In this document: positions 1 through 4,600 of the stretch, one piece after another | Numbering within the stretch: position 1 is the stretch's first letter | Layout: every line of letters begins with the position of its first letter | From: an uncultured Alistipes sp. | GTDB lineage: Bacteria; Bacteroidota; Bacteroidia; Bacteroidales; Rikenellaceae | Direction of reading: 5' to 3' | DNA: 5,261 nt | NCBI GenBank assembly: GCA_900769445.1 | Contig: CAAGGR010000048.1 | Span: 1 to 5,261, forward strand | The notes under the pieces: generated by a model | The model's database searches: none | Seen by the model: the letters and a program-made list of their open reading frames with translations, nothing else | Told to the model about the DNA's origin: nothing | Translations under genes and position numbers: made by a program

Positions 1-1
1 C

Positions 2-70
2 CGCATTCGCAAGCGTTCGAACCACGTCACCCTCGTAGTAGATAAAATGGTAACCGCAGAAAACAAGTAA
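2..70 (+). CDS. rplV: 50S ribosomal protein L22 (uL22), C-terminal end only
   Basis: This is the last 22 codons plus TAA stop of a gene that begins before the window; base 1 is the third position of the preceding codon. The readable tail is RIRKRSNHVTLVVDKMVTAE followed by NK. The stretch RIRKRSNHVT(L/I)VV is the typical end of bacterial uL22, where the basic residues sit on the final beta strand that contacts 23S rRNA. uL22 is an early-assembly 50S protein whose extended loop lines the exit tunnel; that loop lies outside the window. The position directly before rpsC is the universal S10-operon order, and only 3 nt (gag) separate its stop from the rpsC ATG, so the two genes are surely co-transcribed and probably translationally coupled. 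The identification rests on a short tail plus context, but the two agree. Confidence 0.93.
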   Translation, partial: RIRKRSNHVTLVVDKMVTAENK

Positions 71-73
71 GAG

Positions 74-814
74 ATGGGACAGAAAGTTAATCCGATAGCA
101 AATCGTCTTGGTATCATCAGAGGTTGGGACTCAACTTGGTATGGTGGTCGTGATTTCTCAGAGAAATTGGTAGAGGACGACAAGATTCGTAAGTATTTGA
201 ATGTCCGTTTGGCTAAGGCAAGCATCTCGAAGATTATCATCGAGCGTACGCTTAAGCTTGTAACGGTAACCATCTCAACTGCACGCCCAGGTATCATCAT
301 TGGTAAGGGTGGTCAGGAGGTTGATAAGCTCAAGGAGGAGTTGAAGAAGCTTACTGGTAAGGAGGTTCAGATCAACATCTTTGAGGTAAAGCGCCCAGAG
401 GTTGACGCAGTAATCGTTGCGAACAACATCGCACGTCAGCTAGAGGGTCGTGTATCATACCGCCGCGCAATCAAGACCGCTATTGCATCAACAATGCGTA
501 TGGGTGCAGAGGGTATCAAGGTTCAGATTTCAGGTCGTGTAGGTGGTGCCGAGATGGCCCGCTCAGAGACCATAAAGGAGGGTCGTATTCCATTGCACAC
601 ATTCCGTGCAGATGTAGATTACTTCTTGGCTGAGGCACTTACTAAGGTAGGTATCCTTGGTATCAAGGTTTGGATCTGCCACGGTATTGTATATGGTAAG
701 CGTGATTTGTTCGAGATGGCTGCAGGTGCATCAGCACACGCAGGCAAGGAGCAGGCTCCACGTCGTGAGGGCAAGCGCGATGACCGTCGCAAGCGTCGTA
801 ACAACAATAAGTAA
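74..814 (+). CDS. rpsC: 30S ribosomal protein S3 (uS3)
   Basis: uS3 binds the head of the 30S subunit at the mRNA entry channel and helps unwind incoming mRNA. The 246-residue protein starts with MGQKVNPIANRLGIIRGWDS, the standard uS3 N terminus. A KH type-2 RNA-binding domain covers roughly residues 38-107, with the GxxG loop G77-K-G-G80 inside RPGIIIGKGG. The basic patch YRRAIK (129-134) matches the arginine/lysine cluster linked to mRNA helicase activity in E. coli S3. The C-terminal domain carries SGRVGGAEMAR (153-163) and GRIPLHTFRADVDY (170-183). It is slightly longer than E. coli S3 (233 residues) because of a charged, probably disordered tail from about 218 to the end that is rich in Arg, Lys and Asn. 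The start at 74 gives the family N terminus. No Shine-Dalgarno is evident; rplP follows after 22 nt. Confidence 0.98.
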   Translation: MGQKVNPIANRLGIIRGWDSTWYGGRDFSEKLVEDDKIRKYLNVRLAKASISKIIIERTLKLVTVTISTARPGIIIGKGGQEVDKLKEELKKLTGKEVQINIFEVKRPEVDAVIVANNIARQLEGRVSYRRAIKTAIASTMRMGAEGIKVQISGRVGGAEMARSETIKEGRIPLHTFRADVDYFLAEALTKVGILGIKVWICHGIVYGKRDLFEMAAGASAHAGKEQAPRREGKRDDRRKRRNNNK

Positions 815-836
815 TACCTTTTAAAGCGAAAAAACT

Positions 837-1265
837 ATGTTACAGCCAAAAAGAACTAAGTTCAGAAGAATGCAGAAGGGTCGTATGAAGGGTTTCGCTC
901 AGAGAGGAAACCAGCTTGCATACGGTTCATTCGGAATCAAGGCCTTGGAGTCGACTTGGATCACAGGTCGCCAGATTGAGGCAGCTCGTCAGGCAATTAC
1001 ACGTTATATGAAGCGTGAGGGTCAGATTTGGATTCGTATCTTCCCTGATAAGCCTATTACAAAGAAGCCTGCAGAGGTACGTATGGGTAAGGGTAAGGGT
1101 AATCCAGAGGGCTTCGTAGCGCCAGTTACACCAGGTCGTATCCTCTTTGAGGCAGAGGGTGTATCTTTGGAGATTGCACAGGAGGCACTCCGTCTTGGAG
1201 CTCAGAAGTTGCCTATTACAACTAAGTTTATTGTACGACGCGACTATGTCGAGTCATCACTCTAA
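837..1265 (+). CDS. rplP: 50S ribosomal protein L16 (uL16)
   Basis: uL16 is a late-assembly 50S protein next to the A-site tRNA elbow and the peptidyl transferase centre. The 142-residue protein, close to the 136 of E. coli, begins MLQPKRTKFRRMQKGRMKGF, the usual N terminus. The family signature RMGKGKGNPEGFVAPV lies at 82-97; R82 corresponds to the arginine that is hydroxylated in E. coli L16 (R81 there), although nothing here shows whether that modification occurs. WITGRQIEAARQAITRYMKR (41-60) matches the conserved first helix. The C-terminal half contains ILFEAEGVSLEIAQEALRLG (102-121) and ends KFIVRRDYVESSL. The upstream gap of 22 nt is A-rich (gcgaaaaaact) and has no Shine-Dalgarno, as is usual in Bacteroidota. 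It sits between rpsC and rpmC as in the standard cluster. Confidence 0.98.
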   Translation: MLQPKRTKFRRMQKGRMKGFAQRGNQLAYGSFGIKALESTWITGRQIEAARQAITRYMKREGQIWIRIFPDKPITKKPAEVRMGKGKGNPEGFVAPVTPGRILFEAEGVSLEIAQEALRLGAQKLPITTKFIVRRDYVESSL

Positions 1266-1266
1266 A

Positions 1267-1272
1267 AAGGAG
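1267..1272 (+). promoter_or_regulatory. Shine-Dalgarno-like AAGGAG before rpmC
   Basis: AAGGAG begins just after the rplP stop codon and ends 11 nt before the rpmC ATG. It matches the 16S anti-Shine-Dalgarno, though the spacing is on the long side. Most other starts in this window lack such a motif, so it may or may not be used; Bacteroidota ribosomes generally rely little on this pairing. Confidence 0.45.
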
Positions 1273-1283
1273 CTTGAAAGATT

Positions 1284-1478
1284 ATGAAAAGTGCTGAAAT
1301 AAAGGAGATGTCGGTGCAGGATCTACAGGAGCGCATTGCAGCTGAGAAGATGAACCTTGCTCAGTTGAAGATGCAGCACGCTGTTTCGCCGGTAGAAAAT
1401 CCATCAATTATTAAGAAGTCTCGCAGAGATATCGCTCGTATGTTGACAATTCTCGGCCAGAAGAACTCTAAATGTTAA
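1284..1478 (+). CDS. rpmC: 50S ribosomal protein L29 (uL29)
   Basis: uL29 is a small two-helix hairpin protein at the rim of the peptide exit tunnel, next to uL23, and forms part of the docking site for factors that meet the nascent chain. The 64-residue length fits the family (63 in E. coli). MKSAEIKEMSVQDLQERIAA is the first helix, in the common MKxxEIKEMs(x)xDLxxRI pattern. The conserved second-helix segment is NPSIIKKSRRDIARM at 39-53. The protein ends NSKC, with a cysteine as last residue, a minor oddity. The stop codon lies only 8 nt before the likely rpsQ start, and the start is 18 nt after the rplP stop. The call is firm from both sequence and position. Confidence 0.96.
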   Translation: MKSAEIKEMSVQDLQERIAAEKMNLAQLKMQHAVSPVENPSIIKKSRRDIARMLTILGQKNSKC

Positions 1479-1486
1479 TTACCATT

Positions 1487-1741
1487 ATGGAAAGAAATCT
1501 TAGAAAAGAGCGTATTGGTTTGGTTGTCAGCAACAAGATGGAGAAGACCATCGTAGTTGCCGTTGCTCGTAAGGTTAAGCATCCTATCTACGGTAAGTTT
1601 GTGAACAAGACAACAAAGTTCGTAGCTGAGTGCTTGGACACAACCGTAAACGAGGGCGATACCGTACGCATTATGGAGACACGCCCATTGAGCAAGACAA
1701 AGCGTTGGAGATTAGTACAAATTATTGAAAGAGTTAAGTAA
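1487..1741 (+). CDS. rpsQ: 30S ribosomal protein S17 (uS17)
   Basis: uS17 is a primary 16S rRNA-binding protein of the 30S body with an OB fold. From the ATG at 1487 the protein has 84 residues, the same as E. coli, and begins MERNLRKERIGLVVSNKMEK, which matches the usual Bacteroidota N terminus. An upstream in-frame ATG at 1472 would add MLITI and overlap the rpmC stop by 7 nt; these extra residues have no family counterpart, so I prefer 1487. Family motifs are KTIVVAV (20-26), HPIYGKF (32-38) and the signature GDTVRIMETRPLSKTKRWR (57-75). It ends QIIERVK. The downstream neighbour rplN starts only 2 nt after the stop, which suggests coupled translation. Confidence 0.96.
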   Translation: MERNLRKERIGLVVSNKMEKTIVVAVARKVKHPIYGKFVNKTTKFVAECLDTTVNEGDTVRIMETRPLSKTKRWRLVQIIERVK

Positions 1742-1743
1742 TT

Positions 1744-2109
1744 ATGATACAGCAAGAAAGTAGACTTGTAGTAGCTGACAACAGCGGTGCCAAGGAGGTT
1801 CTTTGCATTCGCGTTCTCGGTGGTACGAAGCGTCGTTACGCATCTATCGGCGACAAGATCGTGGTAGCTGTAAAGAGTGCTTCTCCATCAGGTGATGTTA
1901 AGAAGGGTGCCGTTTCAAAGGCAGTTGTAGTAAGAACAAAGAAGGAGATTCGTCGTGCTAACGGTTCATACATCCGTTTCGATGACAACGCAGTAGTTCT
2001 CCTTAACAATCAGGGTGAGATCCGTGGTACTCGTATCTTTGGTCCTGTAGCTCGTGAGTTGCGCGACCAGTATATGAAGATTATATCATTGGCTCCAGAG
2101 GTATTGTAA
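1744..2109 (+). CDS. rplN: 50S ribosomal protein L14 (uL14)
   Basis: uL14 sits on the 50S interface, forms an intersubunit bridge with 16S rRNA and is the docking site of the silencing factor RsfS. The 121 residues (123 in E. coli) begin MIQQESRLVVADNSGAKEVL, the characteristic start. The family signature spans about residues 60-86, including VVVRTKKEIRRANGSYIRFD and the following DNAVVL. The C-terminal part carries GTRIFGPVARELR (95-107) and ends with SLAPEVL, the usual C terminus. The gene starts 2 nt after the rpsQ stop. A 19-nt A-rich spacer (tttataaaacagtaaagat) separates it from rplX. Nothing about it is unusual. Confidence 0.98.
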   Translation: MIQQESRLVVADNSGAKEVLCIRVLGGTKRRYASIGDKIVVAVKSASPSGDVKKGAVSKAVVVRTKKEIRRANGSYIRFDDNAVVLLNNQGEIRGTRIFGPVARELRDQYMKIISLAPEVL

Positions 2110-2128
2110 TTTATAAAACAGTAAAGAT

Positions 2129-2449
2129 ATGTCTAAATTGCATATTAAGAAGGGGGATATGGTATATGTCATCGCTGGCGACAATCGCGGTCAGCAGGGT
2201 AAGGTTCTCTCTGTAGATGCAGCCAAGAATCGAGCAATCGTTGAGGGCGTAAACATCTGCAAGAAGGCAACTAAGCCTAATGCACAGAACCCCCAGGGTG
2301 GTCTTGTAGAGCAGGAGGCACCTATCCACGTTTCTAACCTTCTACCTATCGATCCTAAGAGTGGTAAGCCTACTCGTATCGGTCGTAAGACAGGTAGCAA
2401 TGGTAAATTAGTTCGTTACGCTAAAAAGTCAGGGGAGGAGATTAAATAA
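2129..2449 (+). CDS. rplX: 50S ribosomal protein L24 (uL24)
   Basis: uL24 is one of the assembly-initiator proteins of the 50S subunit; it binds the 5' domain of 23S rRNA near the tunnel exit. The 106 residues (104 in E. coli) start MSKLHIKKGDMVYVIAGDNR. The KOW motif covers about 9-30 (GDMVYVIAGDNRGQQGKVLS and following residues), followed by the conserved AIVEGVNICKKATKP (36-50) and IHVSNLLPIDP (66-76). The end, KSGEEIK, is encoded by a purine-rich stretch that also holds a Shine-Dalgarno-like sequence for the next gene. The TAA stop shares its last A with the rplE ATG (TAATG, 1-nt overlap), a classic arrangement for coupled translation. Confidence 0.97.
   Translation: MSKLHIKKGDMVYVIAGDNRGQQGKVLSVDAAKNRAIVEGVNICKKATKPNAQNPQGGLVEQEAPIHVSNLLPIDPKSGKPTRIGRKTGSNGKLVRYAKKSGEEIK
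2434..2440 (+). promoter_or_regulatory. Shine-Dalgarno-like GGAGGAG before rplE
   Basis: GGAGGAG lies inside the last codons of rplX and ends 8 nt before the rplE ATG at 2449, a good spacing for pairing with the 16S 3' end. It coincides with Gly-Glu-Glu codons, so it may be chance, but it supports the chosen rplE start and stands out in a cluster where most genes lack the motif. Confidence 0.5.
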
Positions 2450-3009
2450 TGGCATACGTACCTACACTTAGAACTGAGTATAAGGAGCGCATCGTTGCTG
2501 CCCTTATGAAGGAGTTTGGTTACACTAGCGTTATGCAGTGTCCTAAGCTTGAGAAGATTGTAGTAAACCAGGGTATGGGTCAGGCTATCGCTGATAAGAA
2601 GCTTATCGACGTAGCTCAGGAGGAGCTTACCCGTATCACAGGTCAGAAGGCCGTACAGACTAAGTCTCGTAAGGATATCTCTAACTTTAAGTTGCGTAAG
2701 GGTATGACCATCGGTGTTCGCGTAACACTTCGTGGTAACCGTATGTACGAGTTCTTGGAGCGTTTGATCGCTGTGGCACTTCCACGTATCCGCGACTTCA
2801 AGGGTATCAACGACAAGTTCGACGGTCAGGGTAACTACACTCTCGGTATCACCGAGCAGATTATCTTCCCTGAGATCGACATCGACAAGATCACAAAGAT
2901 CTTCGGTATGGAGATTACATTTGTTACATCGGCAAAGACTGACGAGGAGGCATATGCATTGCTTCGTGAGTTCGGCCTTCCATTTAAGAACGCTAAAAAG
3001 AACCAGTAA
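2449..3009 (+). CDS. rplE: 50S ribosomal protein L5 (uL5)
   Basis: uL5 binds 5S rRNA as part of the central protuberance, with uL18, and contacts P-site tRNA and the 30S head. The 186-residue protein is a little longer than E. coli L5 (179). It starts MAYVPTLRTEYKERIVAALM. The segment CPKLEKIVVNQGMG (31-44) is the conserved beta strand, ITGQKAVQTKSRKDIS (63-78) matches the L5 signature, and FKLRKGMTIGVRVTLRG (80-96) follows. LPRIRDFKGI (111-120) and YTLGITEQIIFPEID (130-144) are the conserved C-terminal half motifs. The short tail KNAKKNQ accounts for part of the extra length. It overlaps rplX by 1 nt and is followed by rpsN after 3 nt. Confidence 0.98.
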   Translation: MAYVPTLRTEYKERIVAALMKEFGYTSVMQCPKLEKIVVNQGMGQAIADKKLIDVAQEELTRITGQKAVQTKSRKDISNFKLRKGMTIGVRVTLRGNRMYEFLERLIAVALPRIRDFKGINDKFDGQGNYTLGITEQIIFPEIDIDKITKIFGMEITFVTSAKTDEEAYALLREFGLPFKNAKKNQ

Positions 3010-3012
3010 CCT

Positions 3013-3309
3013 ATGGCAAAAGAGTCAATGAAGGCACGCGAGGTTAAGCGTGCAAAGCTTGCGCAGCGTTACGCTCACAAGCGCGAGGAGATCGCTGCAA
3101 AGGTTAAGGCAGGTGAGATGGATCACGAGGAGGCTTGGGTAGCTCTTTCAAAGTTGCCACGCAACTCTAATCCTATTCGTCAGCACAACCGTTGTATGAT
3201 CACTGGTCGTCCAAAGGGTTATATGCGTCAGTTCGGTATCAGCCGTATCCAGTTCCGTGAGATGGCTTCGAACGGCTTGATCCCTGGTGTTAAGAAGGCC
3301 AGCTGGTAG
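3013..3309 (+). CDS. rpsN: 30S ribosomal protein S14 (uS14), zinc-independent form
   Basis: uS14 is a late-binding protein of the 30S head. The 98-residue length and N-terminal extension place it in the long, zinc-free class (E. coli 101), not the short CxxC-x-CxxC class of about 61 residues. In the region that would bind zinc only C61 remains (NRCMITGRPKGY, 59-70); the other positions are T64 and, in FGISRIQFRE (74-83), non-cysteines. It begins MAKESMKAREVKRAKLAQRY and ends NGLIPGVKKASW, both typical for Bacteroidota. The middle segment AAKVKAGEMDHEEAWVALSK is variable in the family. The start lies 3 nt after the rplE stop. After this gene the cluster is interrupted: rpsH, usually adjacent, begins 872 nt later. 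Confidence 0.97.
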   Translation: MAKESMKAREVKRAKLAQRYAHKREEIAAKVKAGEMDHEEAWVALSKLPRNSNPIRQHNRCMITGRPKGYMRQFGISRIQFREMASNGLIPGVKKASW

Positions 3310-3320
3310 TCTGCGAAGAG

Positions 3321-3370
3321 TTTAGACAATGGGGCTATCCCTTATTGCGGATGGCCTCATTTTGTCTAAG
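3321..3370 (+). terminator. strong hairpin after rpsN, candidate terminator or attenuator
   Basis: The left arm 3321-3340 pairs with 3349-3370 over 20 bp, with a 2-nt bulge (t3362-t3363), an 8-nt loop (cttattgc), two internal G-U pairs and one terminal G-U. The core is GGGGCTATCC against GGATGGCCTC. The stem begins 12 nt after the rpsN stop, where a terminator is expected. The G-U pairs would be C-A mismatches in the opposite transcript, so the structure favours + strand RNA. No run of T follows the stem (tctcgttt), so intrinsic termination is not certain; attenuation or mRNA 3'-end protection are alternatives. Confidence 0.6.
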
Positions 3371-3382
3371 TCTCGTTTAACC

Positions 3383-3396
3383 CCTCCATAAGGAGG
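3383..3396 (+). repeat. small hairpin hiding an AGGAGG motif
   Basis: CCTCC (3383-3387) pairs with GGAGG (3392-3396) across the 4-nt loop ataa; TTTA at 3376-3379 can pair with TAAA at 3397-3400 outside an internal loop. AGGAGG is a perfect Shine-Dalgarno core, but no suitable start codon with an open frame follows, so it is not called a ribosome binding site. Confidence 0.45.
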
Positions 3397-3497
3397 TAAA
3401 ATAGGCAAAAACTATACATTATTATATATAGTATAGCTGTTGTCTCTATGTTGAAGTGTAGCTCGTTGTAGACGAAAGCGCATCTTCTATCTATGAA

Positions 3498-3537
3498 GAC
3501 TAAGCACTATTAGCCCTATGGTGTTATAGTGTTAGTC
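3498..3537 (+). repeat. 12-bp inverted repeat in the rpsN-rpsH gap
   Basis: GACTAA plus CACTAT (3498-3503 and 3505-3510) pair perfectly with ATAGTG TTAGTC (3526-3537); the only irregularity is one unpaired G at 3504. The loop is 15 nt (3511-3525). No T-run follows, so it does not look like a classical terminator. It could be an RNA structure or, as a near-perfect dyad in DNA, a protein-binding site. No function is assigned. Confidence 0.55.
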
Positions 3538-3658
3538 GGATAAGGCAGTCATTTGTTTGGTGCTTCGTGTGCCACGTTATGGTGTAGCCATACAGGCAAA
3601 GACTAGCTCTTATATGAATGTACTATACGAGTATTGTGCAGTTTGTGAGCAGGGAAAG

Positions 3659-3710
3659 TGTCATCCGAGGGGTGATAACTTCTTGTGAACGGAGCATACG
3701 AAAGTTATTA
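3659..3710 (+). repeat. two overlapping, mutually exclusive hairpins
   Basis: The first hairpin pairs 3659-3666 (tgtcatcc) with 3670-3677 (gggtgata), 8 bp with two G-U pairs and a 3-nt loop. The second pairs 3673-3681 (tgataactt) with 3702-3710 (aagttatta), 9 bp with one G-U pair and a 20-nt loop. They share 3673-3677, so only one can form at a time. The layout resembles a switch, but there is no gene directly downstream and function is only a guess. Confidence 0.35.
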
Positions 3711-3835
3711 CATTTTGGAAATCTTGAATCAAGGTGCGGATTTTCGTACGATGGTTGCCATGTCGTGGCTGACGTGTGTCAGGTCGATTGGTAAGTTCGG
3801 GTGTGAAAAGACGCGGTGATTGAGGTGGTATAAAG

Positions 3836-3856
3836 TGTGGTGTCGTTGTGGTGTCG
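3836..3856 (+). repeat. tandem 10-nt direct repeat tgtggtgtcg
   Basis: The decamer occurs at 3836-3845 and again at 3847-3856, with a single base between copies. Only two copies exist and no function is evident; it may reflect local G/T-rich simple sequence. Confidence 0.5.
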
Positions 3857-3901
3857 CGCTTTTACGTTTTCCTTATTGCGACCTCTTTCGGGTGCTATTA
3901 G

Positions 3902-3928
3902 ATGTTGGCATTATGGCTTTGCCGGCAT
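3902..3928 (+). repeat. 9-bp hairpin upstream of the rpsH promoter
   Basis: ATGTTGGCA (3902-3910) pairs with TGCCGGCAT (3920-3928) over 9 bp, two of them G-U, around a 9-nt loop. It lies about 60 nt before the -33 element of the rpsH promoter and is followed by no T-run. It could be a weak secondary stop for read-through from rpsN, but this is not established. Confidence 0.35.
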
Positions 3929-3989
3929 TTGTAGTGTTCGTAAGTCAATGCTCCAGATATGCTAACTGCTTAAAAAATAGGCAGAAATG

Positions 3990-4021
3990 TTTGGTTGATT
4001 CAGATTTTCTTTGTATATTTG
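3990..4021 (+). promoter_or_regulatory. Bacteroidota-type promoter for rpsH and downstream spc genes
   Basis: TTTG at 3990-3993 and TATATTTG at 4014-4021 match the -33 TTTG and -7 TAnnTTTG elements of the primary sigma factor of Bacteroidota exactly, with a 20-nt spacer in the normal range. An A-run (taaaaaatag, 3971-3980) lies just upstream. Transcription would start near 4027-4029, leaving a leader of about 150 nt before the rpsH ATG. No other position in the 872-nt gap matches both elements. The promoter would let rpsH, rplF, rplR and later genes be made independently of the upstream S10 transcript. Confidence 0.8.
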
Positions 4022-4033
4022 CCCGCTATTTGT

Positions 4034-4068
4034 GCGTATTACGCCCTCGTGTGCGTGTGATGTGAGGG
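4034..4068 (+). promoter_or_regulatory. small hairpins at the 5' end of the rpsH leader
   Basis: Just after the predicted transcription start, GCGT (4034-4037) can pair with ACGC (4041-4044), and CCCTC (4044-4048) with GAGGG (4064-4068) around a 15-nt loop. Both stems are short and share base 4044. They may stabilise the 5' end or serve as an autoregulatory site for a ribosomal protein such as S8, but no known binding motif is recognised. Confidence 0.3.
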
Positions 4069-4147
4069 GGTTAGGTGTTTGGGAAATATGAGGTAACGTG
4101 CAAGTAGTGAATTAGTTACGAATGCTAAGAAAAGCAGAGATAAACAA

Positions 4148-4181
4148 TTTTTAATTATTAATTTTTAACTTTTAATTCATT
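4148..4181 (+). promoter_or_regulatory. A/T-rich translation leader before rpsH
   Basis: The 34 nt before the rpsH ATG consist almost only of A and T and contain three spaced copies of a (T)TTTTAAY unit, at 4148-4155, 4162-4169 and 4170-4176, with TTAATTATTAA as a short palindrome. There is no Shine-Dalgarno. Unstructured A/T-rich leaders are the usual translation-initiation context of highly expressed Bacteroidota genes, which fits rpsH being the first gene of its own transcript. Confidence 0.55.
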
Positions 4182-4580
4182 ATGACAGATCCAATTGCGG
4201 ACTTTCTAACTCGAATTAGAAATGCAGTGAAAGCCAACCACAAGGTGGTTGAAGCTCCTGGTTCAAAAATTAAGCAGGAAATCACCAAGATCTTGTACGA
4301 TCAGGGTTACATCCTCGCCTACAAGTTTGACAAGGACGAGAAGGGTCATCCTTCAATCAAGGTTGCGTTGAAGTATGATGCAGCAACTAAGGTTAACGCT
4401 ATTAAGAACCTTAAGCGTGTTAGCCGTCCAGGTTTGCGCCAGTACGCATCAGTAGCAGAGATGCCACGCGTGTTGAACGGTTTGGGTATTGCCATCGTTT
4501 CAACATCAAAGGGTATCATGACAGATGCTCAGGCTCGCAAGGAGAATGTAGGTGGTGAGGTATTGTGCTACGTTTGGTAG
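4182..4580 (+). CDS. rpsH: 30S ribosomal protein S8 (uS8)
   Basis: uS8 is a primary 16S rRNA-binding protein of the 30S central domain; in E. coli it is also the translational repressor of the spc operon. The 132 residues (130 in E. coli) start MTDPIADFLTRIRNAVKANH, the usual N terminus. The C-terminal half holds LKRVSRPGLRQY (77-88) and the signature GLGIAIVSTSKGIMTDAQAR (100-119), and the protein ends NVGGEVLCYVW as is typical. Unlike its normal place directly after rpsN, it is preceded by a long non-coding gap and its own promoter, so it is likely the first gene of a separate transcription unit. Whether S8 regulates that transcript cannot be read from the sequence. A 66-nt spacer follows. 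Confidence 0.98.
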   Translation: MTDPIADFLTRIRNAVKANHKVVEAPGSKIKQEITKILYDQGYILAYKFDKDEKGHPSIKVALKYDAATKVNAIKNLKRVSRPGLRQYASVAEMPRVLNGLGIAIVSTSKGIMTDAQARKENVGGEVLCYVW

Positions 4581-4600
4581 TCTAAGCCTTCCAGTAGAGA

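Larger units (their letters stand above)
3310..4181 (+). other. 872-nt non-coding interruption of the spc operon between rpsN and rpsH
   Basis: No convincing gene is seen on either strand. The region holds a strong hairpin right after rpsN, further inverted repeats (3383-3396, 3412-3436, 3498-3537, 3570-3598, 3659-3677 or 3673-3710, 3769-3782, 3902-3928), a short tandem repeat near 3836-3856, a promoter at 3990-4021 and an A/T-rich leader before rpsH. I see no tRNA or rRNA, no transposase remnant, no terminal inverted repeats with target duplication, and none of the hallmarks I would recognise for RNase P, tmRNA, SRP RNA or group II introns. Its origin is unknown. Confidence 0.85.

Noticed and set aside
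619..807. Minus-strand open frame opposite rpsC
   Set aside because: It lies entirely within rpsC, and its Arg/Ser/Leu-rich product is what the reverse of a lysine/arginine-rich tail yields. It is a shadow frame.
2111..2400. Two minus-strand open frames opposite rplX
   Set aside because: Both overlap a clear ribosomal protein gene and each other, with no family resemblance. They are shadow frames.
3683..3717. Possible second promoter with TACATTTTG at 3709-3717
   Set aside because: The -7 element has one extra T relative to TAnnTTTG, and only a TTG with poor spacing is found upstream. It is far weaker than the promoter at 3990-4021.
3340..3880. The decamer ccttattgcg occurs twice, at 3340-3349 and 3871-3880
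   Set aside because: A shared 10-mer within a segment of this size is expected by chance fairly often, and the flanking bases do not match, so it is not evidence for duplication or insertion ends.
3820..4065. 81-residue open frame in the rpsN-rpsH gap, starting at TTG
   Set aside because: It starts with TTG, has no recognisable family, is rich in Cys and Arg in the way of random frames, has no ribosome binding context, and runs through the rpsH promoter, including both consensus elements. It is most likely chance.
3310..4181. Insertion sequence or other mobile element explaining the gap
   Set aside because: No transposase or integrase fragment, no terminal inverted repeats at the edges and no target-site duplication were seen. 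A small, decayed element cannot be excluded but is not supported.
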